DNA from: Dactylorhiza incarnata
Lineage: Eukaryota > Streptophyta > Magnoliopsida > Asparagales > Orchidaceae
Direction of reading: 5' to 3'
DNA length: 64,000 bases
NCBI GenBank assembly: GCA_033032865.1
Contig: JAWHQI010000170.1
Location: 2,105,001 to 2,169,000 of the forward strand
Shown here: one piece after another, positions 53,654 to 63,165 of the stretch
Layout: each line of letters opens with the position of its first letter
Numbering within the stretch: the stretch's first letter is position 1
The notes under the pieces: generated by a model
The model's input: only the letters and a program-made list of their open reading frames with translations
Databases searched by the model: none
What the model was told of the DNA's origin: nothing
Made by a program: the position numbers and the translations under genes

Positions 53654-55737
53654 TGTTATACCATCCATAAAGGCCTTGGGGTGCGTCTAGAGAAAACTCC
53701 ACTGAAGAGAGATGGGGTCAACGGTCAACACGCAATCGCTCGAATCGAAGAAACCAAGCCTGCCATTCCCGTCGCCAACCGCCAGGAACAGAGCGCGCGG
53801 AGAACAAACCGCAAGCGCGCGCGCTACCGCACGCACGGTAGCGCACGGGCAGCGCCCCCCCGTAGCGGGGAAACGGCCCCGCCGCACACCCTCGGGGTGC
53901 GGCTCGCGCGGAGCCGCACCCCACAAGGGGTGCAGCCCAGCCGCAGCCCTCAAGGGGTGCGGCCAAGCCGCACCCGCAAGGGGTGCGGCCAAGCCGCACT
54001 CGCAAGGGGTGCGGCCAAGCCGCACCCGCAAGGGATGCGGCCAAGCCGCACCCCCTTGGGGGTGCGGCCCAGCCGCACCCCTCAAGGGGGTGCGGCCAAG
54101 CCGCACCCCCCTTGGGGGTGCGGCCCAGCCGCACCCCCCTCGGGGTGCGGCCAAGCCGCACCCCCCCGGGGTGCGATTCAGCCGCACCGCCCATAGGGTG
54201 CGGTCCGGCCCCCTCCCCTCGCCTTTTTCCGTAGGGGGGCTCGCGAGGGGCCCTGCCATAGTCGCGCCCCCTCGTCAGGTGCATCGGATCCCAATTTCTA
54301 TTCGGGGGACAATTCCCCGCTCCACCGTTCGCTTCTGAGCGCGCTCAGAACACCTCCGCGCTCACGCGCGCTCAGAACGCCTCCAAGCGCGTTCAACGCG
54401 CTTCCATGTTCGTCGCGCGCTCATAACGCTTCTGAGCGCGCTCAGAACGCCCCCGCGCTTACGCGCGCTCAGAACGCCCCCGCGCTTACGCGCGCTCAGA
54501 ACGCCTCCAAGCGCGTTTAAAGCGCTTCCATGTTCGTTGCGCGCTCAGAACGCCCCCGCGCTCGCGCGCGCTCAGAACGCCTCCTAGCGCGTTCAAAGCG
54601 CTTACATGTTTATTGCGCGCTCAGAACGCTTCTGAGCGCACTCAAAGCATTCTCACTTTTTGTCTTTCCGACTGTCTCACTTTTTGTCTTTCCGACTGTC
54701 TCACTTTTTGTCTTTCCGGCGTGCTCACTTTTTTTCTTTCCGGCGTGCTCACTTTTTGTCTTTCAGGCTTCTCACTTTTCAGGAACGGTCAGTCGCCTTT
54801 TTCGCCTCAAACAGAACTGCCCGAACTGCCCGAGCCGCCCAAGCTGCCCGAAGGGCAAAGTGGTCATTTACGAAAAATGGCGATCCGTGTGCCCCAAATC
54901 GGAAAATATGATTCGTCCACCAAGCATTTATGGAAACTGCCAACGGCAAAATTACCGGACCGCCCCCGGCTAAAGCTATAAAAGGAGCCCCAGGGCTTCA
55001 TTTGAAAAGACCTGGACTGCTGGACCCGGGAGAGCTCCTTGCAGACTTTTGCGGAATTCTCATTCGGCGCTTGAAGATCTCCTTTGTGGACTTGAAGATC
55101 TTCATCATCCCGAAAGGCGACTAGCCTTCTCACTTCCGAAAGGCGACAAGCATTCTCAGAAGGAAAAGGCGACTAGCCTTCTCACTTCCGAAAGGCGACA
55201 AGCATTCTCAGAAGGAAAAGGCGACTAGCCTTCTCACTTCCGAAAGGCGACAAGCATTCTCAGAAGGAAAAGGCGACTAGCCTTCTCACTTCCGAAAGGC
55301 GACAAGCATTATCAGAAGAAAAATGCGACTAGCCTTCTCACTTCCGAAAGGCGACCAGCATTCTCAGAAGGAAAATGCGACTAGCTGTCTCACTTCCGAA
55401 ATGCGACTAGCATTCTCAGAAGAGAAAAAGACTTAGTTTTTTCGAGAGGTGGCCTGTCACCCTCGGAGCTCGTTCTCTCTCTCTCTCCAAATATTGTAAC
55501 GAGCAGCGGCCTGTCGCGCTCAAGTTCTAGTTTCCAAGTTGTAACCCCCAGAAGATAGTGAAGTTTGGTCGGCACAGCTCCGGCCGCGTGGTTTTTTACC
55601 CTTTCCGGGTTTTCCACGTTAAAAACTCCCTGTGTACTCAGCAAATCTCTAATTGACTGTTTGCACGCTTAATTCGCTCACGAGCTAAGGTGGTTCAAGT
55701 GAACCGGTCTACCACGAGCCCTAAGCGTTCCGCAACA
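53654..55737 (+). repeat. 3' LTR of Gypsy element D
   Basis: The same modules as the 5' LTR, but about 205 bp shorter, mainly through fewer hairpin units (53880-54200), fewer 24-bp units (54650-54780) and fewer 53-bp units (55107-55410). The ends TGTTATACC and GCAACA are conserved. Confidence 0.9.
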
Positions 55738-55884
55738 ATAGTTATTGCCAAATAAATCATAGTCATAGAGCGTTACAGATATTTGCGTGAAAAACATGTG
55801 CAATTTTACACCATAGATTTAGGATTTGCAATTGCCAATCAGGAGCAGAAAATGTTAGTTTATACACCAATTAATTGCCACAAA

Positions 55885-56127
55885 GGTTCTGATTGGCGCG
55901 AATGTGGCGGTCGTGAACATGATGGTTATGAACCGTCGTTCACGAACGCCAGATCTCACAAGGAATTTCATTCACGAACGCCAGATCTCACAAGGAATTT
56001 CATCAACTTTTACTAGTTTTCTTTACTCGGTGGTTGTCATAACTGTTGTCATGCCAAACATACATATTACATGATGGTGGCGTTTTGTCCAAACTCACCG
56101 GAGCAAAATGCCGCACCAAACGGAGCC
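55885..56127. mobile_element. Tourist-like MITE, copy 3
   Basis: A 243-bp element with ends GGTTCTGATTGGCGC and (right) GCACCAAACGGAGCC. It contains an internal direct duplication of a 29-bp segment beginning TTCACGAACGCCAGATCTCA (about 55940-55997). Near the right end GTCCAAACTCACCGGAGCAA matches copies 1 and 2. The flanks do not show a clean TAA duplication. It lies about 80 bp beyond the 3' end of the P-loop gene coding region. Confidence 0.68.
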
Positions 56128-56204
56128 AAAATCTACGATTATTTAGGTATATATCAGACATAATGCATCGCACAAAATAAAATGCAATCCAAAATATCCC
56201 GACA

Positions 56205-57633
56205 TTACAGTTCATTAAGCGACACTGAATCATCCGTCTTGTGCGGCGATTGCCTTCGATGTTGCGCCGCGAACTCGACGCACTGCCTGATGATTGTGAG
56301 GGCCGTGAAGTGAGTTTCGAAATGGTTCTTAAGAGACGACGGAGTTCGGCATTTTCTCGAACAGTTTGCAGTATAATTCTCAATGAAGTAGACACAGTCA
56401 GTTCTTGCCCTAAAGGCTACCTCTTGCCTTAGTTCTTCAGCTTGCTTCCAACTTCTTATGGATTTCTTGTGAGTTAGAACTACCAACAGATGCATGCCTG
56501 TATGTTAATTACAGCTATTATTAGTCTTATTGCATCAAATTTTTGGTTTAAAAGGAATTACATTAATGATTCATATTGGTTTTATCCTTCTAGCTCTTTC
56601 ACTAGAGTTTGGCTCCAAAAAGCCCGTTCGGGCCGGACCGGTACTGGGCCTGTGCTTCTGTCACCTTGGCTCGGGCCCGAGCCTTGCTTTAGAGGGGCTC
56701 GGGCACCAGCCCTAGTAGGGGGCCTGCCAAGGCCCCCAAGACCGGGCCCGGTTAATAAATCCCGCCCATTAATACGGCTAGGGTTTAGACAACGGGAGAG
56801 AGATGGAGATGAGGTTATTTGATGGGGGTGCGATTAGCATGAATTGGACTGCGAATATAATTAGAATTTTTACAATTTTTGGGGTGCGAATAGCGAGAAT
56901 TGGACGCTAATATCAACTCTCTAAATCATTCATATTTAATATTAAATCTTAATATAAAATTTATATCAAAGTCCTTTTAGTAATTGTCACTTCTATAGTT
57001 CTATTTTATATATTTTTCCTAAATAAGAAAATAAGGCCCACCTAGGTTCCTGACGACTCCGGCGATTTTACTCAGCCGGCGGACGGCCAGCTGCCGGTCT
57101 CCCGCTGTACGGCTACAACTCACAATCACCACCACACACTCAGGCGCCATCCTCCCAACCCCTCCATCACCACCGCCTTCTGCCACTGCGGCGATTAGAG
57201 CCGCCTCCACGTCAGCCCTTGTCACCACCTCCGGCTCCGGTAACGGCGGCCCGTCGACCAATTCCACCACCTCCATCTCTTCCACGCAGCTGCAGTCTCC
57301 ACTTTCCGCCGCCACCCTCACCACCCACCGCCCCATCGTCGCGGACGATCCGCCCGCCGGCGCCGTCTCCGTGCGGAGAAGCATTGGGCCCACCTCCCCG
57401 GCGAGGACGCGGCACGCCGTGTTGACGAAAGCACTCTTACCGTGTCCCCGAAAACCAGCCACGAGGATCGCCGGAGGCCCGCCGGAGGGTAGGTAGAGGA
57501 GCGCGTGGTGTATGCTGCGTTGTAGGGAGTGGATTGCAGTTGTGCGGAGGTGGTGGCGGAAGGAAAAGATCGCCGCTGTGCTGGTGGCGGCCACGGCGGC
57601 GATCTTGAGGAGGAGAGGGAGGGGAGCGTTCAT
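56205..57633 (-). CDS. P-loop NTPase family protein, two exons
   Basis: Exon 1 is 57633-57042 and exon 2 is 56497-56205. The intron has donor CCTAG|GTGGGC and acceptor ATACAG|GC, and the exons join in frame to 294 residues. The amino end (LPLLLKIAAVAATSTAAIFS, about 5-25) is a probable membrane anchor. Residues 60-67 (GFRGHGKS) form a Walker A motif for nucleotide binding. After the splice come VVLTHKK (a possible base-recognition TxKx-like motif), then RTDCVYFIENYT and NHFETHFTALTIIRQCVEFA, which resemble an uncharacterised plant P-loop family. The substrate and role are unknown. The 544-bp intron contains a GGGCCC-rich repeat. A Copia element begins 225 bp upstream of the ATG. Exon 1 is GC-rich while its surroundings are AT-rich. 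No stop or frameshift is seen, so it is probably an active gene. Confidence 0.82.
56605..56770. repeat. GGGCCC-rich interspersed repeat, copy 2 (intronic)
   Basis: A GC-rich island with AAAAAGCCCGTTCGGGCC at its left and AGACCGGGCCCGG then AATCCCGCC at its right, built from the same GGGCCCG and GGGGCTCGGGC motifs as 14920-15356. It lies in the intron of the P-loop gene. Its ends are not defined. Confidence 0.55.
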
Positions 57634-57857
57634 GCTTTTTCTTACAAAGATTTATGAATTAAATTTTTAGTTCAACTATAACATAGTGTATTGTTCGCGG
57701 CGACTGCTCTTGGTTGTGAACGGGTTTTATTCGTAAATGTGCTCACTCTTTTATATCACATTTTTTCTTCTTTTTTTCTATAAATAATTATTTTTTATAA
57801 AACTAATTACAAAATATTAATTTGAGTTTTTTTTTACAATCATTCTAACATACTATT

Positions 57858-58822
57858 TCTTAGGATCGTGACACCTCACACGTGCATGGATCGTCCGGAT
57901 CGCGTCATGTCATCGATCCGTGGGAGGGTTTGTTACTTGTGAGGATTAATCTTTGATTAGGAAATCTCTTTTTGGGTTAATCATATTTAGGATTCTTCAT
58001 TATGAGGAGGATTATTTTCTTCCTATTCCGGCTAAACCCATGTTTAGCATTTTTCCTAAATCTGCAGATTATCTCCTATTTACGGGAGATTTTTATTTGG
58101 CTCCTATTTAGCAGATTATCTCATATTTACGGGAGATTTTATTTGGCTCCTATTTATAGGACCAGTCCCCCCAGCCATCCTTCACGCCAAGCAAATTCCG
58201 CAGGAGGGAGGAGGCAGTTGAGAGAGGTGAGCGGCAGCAGCGGCGCCAGTAGCTCGACGGCAAGGAGGCGGCGGCTCTGTCCAGCGGCGACAGGCGGCCT
58301 CAGGCTAAGGGAGCTTTTCAGGCTGTTTCAGGTGGAAGCAGCGGGCGGCGGCAGCGGTGGCTCCAGGAGTTCTTCAACAGCGGCGGAGGCCCTCAGTGTG
58401 ATCCAGGCCGGCGACAGCCGCGGAACTTGGTTCCGGTGAGAGCGCGGCAGCAGGGCGGTGGTCCAGGCGTGCGGAAGCAGCGGCGGCGGGTCTTGGGCCC
58501 GGTGGCAGTGCGAGACATCGCTCGGCGATATCGGTATCGCTCGCGATAGCTACCAGTGCAGTTTGGGGGCAGATTCTACTGGTCGCACCACGTTATATCT
58601 TTTGTCTCACTATTGTATCTTGTAACTCTCATATTTATAGTGGATCTTTCGGCGCGCTCTCCCCGTGAAGTAGGAGTCCCATACTCAGAACCACGTAATC
58701 TTTTGTGTCGTCTGTGTATGCTAGAATCTCGTTCCGTATTTTATTTTGCGCGATACTGGTTCTTGCTCATTCGTGAAATTCTGTTGCGCTACCGCGGCTT
58801 AACTCGATCCGATTTCACAACA
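57858..58822 (+). repeat. 5' LTR of Copia element B
   Basis: Contains a direct duplication near its TATA region (AGATTATCTC(C/A)TATTTACGG twice, 58066-58135), TATA-like CTATTTATAGG at 58150, a GC-rich transcribed part with GGCGGC triplets, and ends CCGATTTCACAACA. Confidence 0.9.
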
Positions 58823-58824
58823 AT

Positions 58825-58836
58825 TGGTATCAGAGC
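58825..58836 (+). other. Primer-binding site of Copia element B (initiator tRNA-Met)
   Basis: TGGTATCAGAGC, the standard plant Copia primer site, begins two bases after the LTR end. Confidence 0.9.
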
Positions 58837-58980
58837 TAGGTTCCGCGGGGGTGATCGTCTGGACGTTCCGGTTTTCTGATTTGGGTCAACGGTGGGTGAC
58901 GACATTGGTCCGCTCCCTATCTTCCCAGATCGGTTCCGCGAATATCATCTTGATCGCCCAGTAGCTTTGCGAGCAAGACA

Positions 58981-60456
58981 ATGTCGGCAAAATTCGAGAT
59001 TTCTAGGTACGACGACAAGATTGATTTTGGCCTTTGGCAGAAGCGCATAAAGGCCGTTCTCGTCCAGCAAGGTCTTCACAAGGCTCTCCTCGGCAAGGAG
59101 AAGTCCGGGAAGAAGGACGACGAATGGGAGGAGCTCGATCTGAAGGCCATCAACACGATTCAGCTGTGTTTGGCCGATGAGGTGATGTACAACGTGGTGT
59201 ATGCTGAGACGACGGAGGATCTGTGGAAGAAACTGGAGGAGCTGTACATGTCGAAGTCTCTCACGAATAAGCTCTACGTGAAGAGACAGTTGTACAGCTT
59301 GAGGATGTTTGAGAGCAATCAGTTACTGGAGCACATGAACGTGTTCAACAGACTTATCTCCCAGTTGCGTAGCATGGACGTTAAGGTCGAGGAGGAAGAC
59401 CAGGCTCTGCTCCTGTTGTCTTCATTGCCGAAGTCCTTCGATCATCTGGTCACCACGATTCTGTATGGGAAGGACACCCTGAAGATGGAAGAAGTGATGA
59501 CGACGCTGCTCTCTAACGAAACGAGGAGCAAGTCGGGCCCTAGGGCCGACGAGGGCTTATTCGTGAAGAGCAAGGACACATTGAGTGGTAGATCGAGAGG
59601 GAAAGGCAAGTGGGAAGACCGACCTAGGGTAAAGTCCGTAGGCCGGAACACGTGTCACTACTGCAAAGAGGAAGGGCACTGGAAGGACAAGTGTCCGAAG
59701 TTGAAGCTCAAGGAGCAGGCGCATGCGCCAGATTTGGCTGCGGTGGCATCTGAGGATGAGTGCGACGCCGACGCCCTTCATGCTGCACCCAGCAGTGAGA
59801 CCACAGGCTCCTGGATCTTGGATACAGGATGCACGTTCCACATGTGCCCGAACAGAAGGTGGTTCTCCAGCTTTAGGCAATGTGAGGGTGGTCGAGTTTG
59901 GATGGGGAATGTTTCAGAGTGTGAGATATCGGGAGTCGGTAACATCAGGATCAGGATGTTTGACGGAGTGGTTAGGACCCTCACTGACGTTCGGTATGTG
60001 CCCGATTTGAGGAAGAGTTTGATTTCGTTAGGCACTCTGGAGGCCGCCGGGTATTCTTTTATCAGCAGCAGCGGATATTTGGAGGTCAAGAGAGGCGCGC
60101 AGACAGTCTTGAGAGGAGAGCGTTTCGGGTCGCTCTATAGACTGATTGGCACCACAACTGCCAGGGGAGGTGCGCAGAGGGAGGACCTTGGCGGAGATAA
60201 AGTTTTCGCATCCGTGGGCGGAGAGTCATCTCAGGAGAGCCCAGACACCGCAAAGGGAGCCATCCGGCTCAAGGGTCCCACCAGGGAACTCATGATCACT
60301 CAGGAGAAGGTGGAGTCGCACAGTGAGAGGTTGAGTGCGAGTCGTCTTGCAAAAGACTCGGTCTATAGGGCAAGGGCGAAGCTCGTCGGGGTGCGCCACC
60401 GGGAGTTGAGGGAGTTCGGTAGAGGTAGAGGCAAGAAGTTGCGGGAGATATCCTAG
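58981..60456 (+). CDS. Gag plus truncated protease of Copia element B
   Basis: An intact frame of 491 codons. The amino half is a Copia Gag (FEISRYDDKIDFGLWQKRIK, then TEDLWKKLEELYMSKSLTNK, LLLLSSLPKSFDHLVTTILY; UBN2-type). A CCHC zinc knuckle CHYCKEEGHWKDKC lies at about residues 225-238 and binds RNA. The protease region starts with WILDTGCTFHMCPNRRWF at about 277, with DTG as the likely active site, and continues to about 380 (SLISLGTLEAAGY, RGERFGSLYRL). Beyond that the usual integrase zinc finger is missing; about 100 charged residues of unclear origin follow, ending GRGRGKKLREIS. The frame lacks integrase, RT and RNase H. The lack of internal stops suggests recent activity, with the missing enzymes supplied in trans. 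Confidence 0.92.
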   Translation: MSAKFEISRYDDKIDFGLWQKRIKAVLVQQGLHKALLGKEKSGKKDDEWEELDLKAINTIQLCLADEVMYNVVYAETTEDLWKKLEELYMSKSLTNKLYVKRQLYSLRMFESNQLLEHMNVFNRLISQLRSMDVKVEEEDQALLLLSSLPKSFDHLVTTILYGKDTLKMEEVMTTLLSNETRSKSGPRADEGLFVKSKDTLSGRSRGKGKWEDRPRVKSVGRNTCHYCKEEGHWKDKCPKLKLKEQAHAPDLAAVASEDECDADALHAAPSSETTGSWILDTGCTFHMCPNRRWFSSFRQCEGGRVWMGNVSECEISGVGNIRIRMFDGVVRTLTDVRYVPDLRKSLISLGTLEAAGYSFISSSGYLEVKRGAQTVLRGERFGSLYRLIGTTTARGGAQREDLGGDKVFASVGGESSQESPDTAKGAIRLKGPTRELMITQEKVESHSERLSASRLAKDSVYRARAKLVGVRHRELREFGRGRGKKLREIS

Positions 60457-60674
60457 AGGGATATTAGTACGGGCTTGCGAGGAAGTCCAGTGACTGGAGT
60501 CAAGTTCAAGAGCGGTCTTGACTTGACTCATTCTGATGCGCGTTGATCGCGGTCAGGCCCCAGGGAGAGGGGGCTCGTAGTCGCCGGTAGTGGAGATTTA
60601 AGCTGAAGGTAGAGTTACGTTTTGTGTGAGGCGTCAGGTGGAGTTTCGTTTGCGTGAGGCGTCAAGGTGGAGAT

Positions 60675-61640
60675 TGTTAGGATCGTGACACCTCACACGC
60701 GCATGGATCGTCTGGATCGCGTCATGTCATCGATCCGTGGGAGGGGTTTGTTACTTGTGAGGATTAATCTTTGATTAGGAAATCTCTTTTTGGGTTAATC
60801 ATATTTAGGATTCTTCATTATGAGGAGGATTATTTTCTTCCTATTCCGGCTAAACCCATGTTTAGCATTTTTCCTAAATCTGCAGATTATCTCCTATTTA
60901 CGGGAGATTTTTATTTGGCTCCTATTTAGCAGATTATCTCCTATTTACGGGAGATTTTATTTGGCTCCTATTTATAGGACCAGTCCCCCCAGCCATCCTT
61001 CACGCCAAACAAATTCCGCAGGAGGGAGGAGACAGTTGAGAGAGGTGAGCGGCAGCAGCGACGCCATTAGCTCGGCGGCAAGGAGGCGGCGGCTCTGTCC
61101 AGCGGCGACAGGCGGCCTCAGGCTAAGGGAGCTTTTCAGGCTGTTTCAGGTGGAAGCAGCGGGCGGCGGCAGCGGTGGCTCCAGGAGTTCTTCAACAGCG
61201 GCGGAGGCCCTCAGTGTGATCCAGGCCGGCGACAGCCGCGGAACTTGGTTCCGGTGAGAGCGGCGGCAGCAGGGCGGTGGTCCAGGCGTGCGGAAGCAGC
61301 GGCGGCGGGTCTTGGGCCCGGTGGCAGTGCGAGACATCGCTGGCGATATCGGTATCGCTCGCGATAGCTACCAGTGCAGTTTGGGGGCAGATTCTACTGG
61401 TCGCACCACGTTATATCTTTTGTCTCACTATTGTATCTTGTAACTCTCATATTTATAGTGGATCTTTCGGCGCGCTCTCCCCGTGAAGTAGGAGTCCCAT
61501 ACTCAGAACCACGTAATTTTTTGTGTCGTCTGTGTATGCTAGAATCTCGTTCCGTATTTTATTTTGCGCGATACTGGTTCTTGCTCATTCGTGAAATTCT
61601 GTTGCGCTACCGCGGCTTAACTCGATCCGATTTCACAACA
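60675..61640 (+). repeat. 3' LTR of Copia element B
   Basis: Nearly identical to the 5' LTR; scattered single-base differences are visible (for example CGTGCATGG/CGCGCATGG and AGCTCGACGG/AGCTCGGCGG). Preceded by the polypurine tract at about 60662-60672. Confidence 0.92.
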
Positions 61641-62111
61641 ACTATTTATCTATAAAATAATTTTTTTTTTAAAAATTGACTGAACATCTTACATTTTAAA
61701 ATTCAACTAGACATCATTTTTTTATTTTTTTTATCATGAATTTTGCTCGCTGTCCGATAGCAAATCGGACAGAAACACGATACCAAATTATTTCGGGTGT
61801 GTGTGAGAGTGATCATTTACTGAGATGCCCCATCTAACTTTACATAATTACAAGGGCATCCCTCTATCTTTGCTAGCGATATATATTCCTTGTTTTTTTT
61901 GCTTGCATGCAAAAAATTAATATAAACTTAGATGGAAGATTTTGATAATTTGAAAGATAGAGAGTGTGTTCTTGTAATTATATATGCAAATGCAAAGTTA
62001 ATTATATTGAAGTTTATCACAAAGAAAAGATTATTCTTTTCCTTCTTTGGTTGGTTTGGATGGAAATATTCCACAATGCTTTATTTAGAAATTAAATGTA
62101 AGATAATAAAG
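61641..62111. other. AT-rich intergenic DNA
   Basis: No gene was recognised. Confidence 0.6.
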
Positions 62112-62545
62112 TTAGGCAATTGTTAACCGCACCTTAGTTTTGGCTATCCGCAACCCTTTTATATGAAGTATTACGCGTTTTTTTGGAAATACGCCTTCTA
62201 CAAACATTTTTAGGAAAAGTGTTCAACACGAAAGTTGTAGATGTCGTCGAGATATACAACTTTCGTGTTGAACATTTTTCCTAAAAATGCATGCACAATA
62301 CGTATTTCCAAAAATTCGTTATAGTTACGCCATGTTTCAATTCGGGCGGCAATGCATCTTGTGCGTGCATTTTTTAGCAAAAGTGTTCAACACAAAAGTT
62401 GTAGATCTCGACGATATACACAACTTTAGAGTTGAACACTTTTCCTAAAAATGCTTGTACAAGGCGTATTTCTAAAAAATGCGTAATACTTCATATAAAA
62501 GGGTTGCGGATAGCCAAAACTGGGGTGTGGTTAACAATTGCCTAA
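62112..62545. mobile_element. Fold-back element with nested hairpins
   Basis: The outer inverted repeats start TTAGGCAATTGTTAACC and extend about 75-80 bp (through TTTTGGCTATCCGCAACCC and ATGAAGTATTACGC) with few mismatches. Inside are two hairpins: GTTCAACACGAAAGTTGTA with its inverse (62221-62273), and GTTCAACACAAAAGTTGTA with a near inverse (62383-62440). The halves are related to each other, so the whole 434 bp can fold as a large cruciform. It has no coding region. The target duplication is not clear. Confidence 0.8.
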
Positions 62546-62985
62546 ATTTACTATTAACTAAGCAATTAAAGTAGTGGCATTATGTGAATGTTGAATTAAG
62601 CAAAGAATGTTTAATTTGTATTTTGTGTTTAATCAAAAATATTTTTAATTTTGTATTTTGTTTTTAATCATTAATTTGGGAAGAATCTATCCTCATACTA
62701 CAACAAGCCACCTTCCAAAATTCCATTCTTGTAGATGGAGAGTATGCTCAAATTTGCTTAGGCAACAAGGCTCCCCATATACTATAGCTGAAAATTGTGC
62801 ATTGGTTGCATCTTATATATAGTTGTAGATAATCCTGTCCGTTCGATTGATCCATCAAAATTGCAATGATTTTGAATAATCAAAATTGATTTAATCCTAT
62901 CCATCAAAATTCTTGAAATATTCTTAAAGTCGTAGATTAATTTTTAATGATAGTACAATTTTAAGAAGCGGAAGTGAAAGTTTAG
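62546..62985. other. AT-rich intergenic DNA
   Basis: Nothing was recognised. Confidence 0.6.
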
Positions 62986-63165
62986 GGGTCTGTTTGGCGC
63001 AGCGTTTTTTGCTCTAGTGAGTTTGGACAAAAACGGTTTCATTAAGAAAAAAAAAATAATTTTGAACATGAAAGTGGATGAATTTCCTTAGCTGAGGTAG
63101 GGGAACACGAACGATGGTTCATAATTACCGTGTTCATGACTGCTACCGTTGCTCCAAACGTACCC
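62986..63165. mobile_element. Tourist-like MITE, copy 4
   Basis: A 180-bp element with ends GGGTCTGTTTGGCGC and (right) GCTCCAAACGTACCC. AGTGAGTTTGGACAAAAACG near the left end and GAACGATGGTTCATAATTACC inside link it to the other copies. The flanks are TAG and TAA, so a diverged 3-bp duplication is possible. Confidence 0.65.

Larger units (their letters stand above)
48381..55737 (+). mobile_element. Gypsy element D, Tat-like, non-autonomous
   Basis: A complete-ended element flanked by ATAGT (48376-48380 and 55738-55742). LTRs are 48381-50669 (2289 bp) and 53654-55737 (2084 bp), TGTTATACCATCC to GCGTTCC(A/G)CAACA. A primer-binding site (TTTGGCGCCGTCTGTG) follows the 5' LTR, and a polypurine tract (AGGTTTGGGGGGCTTA) precedes the 3' LTR. 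The 3-kb interior holds a gag pseudogene, a 46-bp tandem array and about 0.5 kb of other DNA (53100-53640), with no protease, RT, RNase H or integrase. Primer site, polypurine tract and LTR modules match element C on the other strand, so the two belong to one clade. Confidence 0.93.
57858..61640 (+). mobile_element. Copia element B, Gag-only non-autonomous
   Basis: The LTRs (57858-58822, 965 bp; 60675-61640, 966 bp) are nearly identical, indicating recent insertion. ACTATT flanks both sides (57852-57857 and 61641-61646). The 3' LTR begins TGTTAGG; the 5' LTR reads TCTTAGG, a single change in the terminal dinucleotide. A primer-binding site TGGTATCAGAGC (58825-58836), complementary to initiator tRNA-Met, follows the 5' LTR, and a polypurine tract (AAGGTGGAG) precedes the 3' LTR. 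The 1.85-kb interior codes for Gag and the start of protease only. The LTR ends match those of element A at 6224-6545. Confidence 0.93.
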
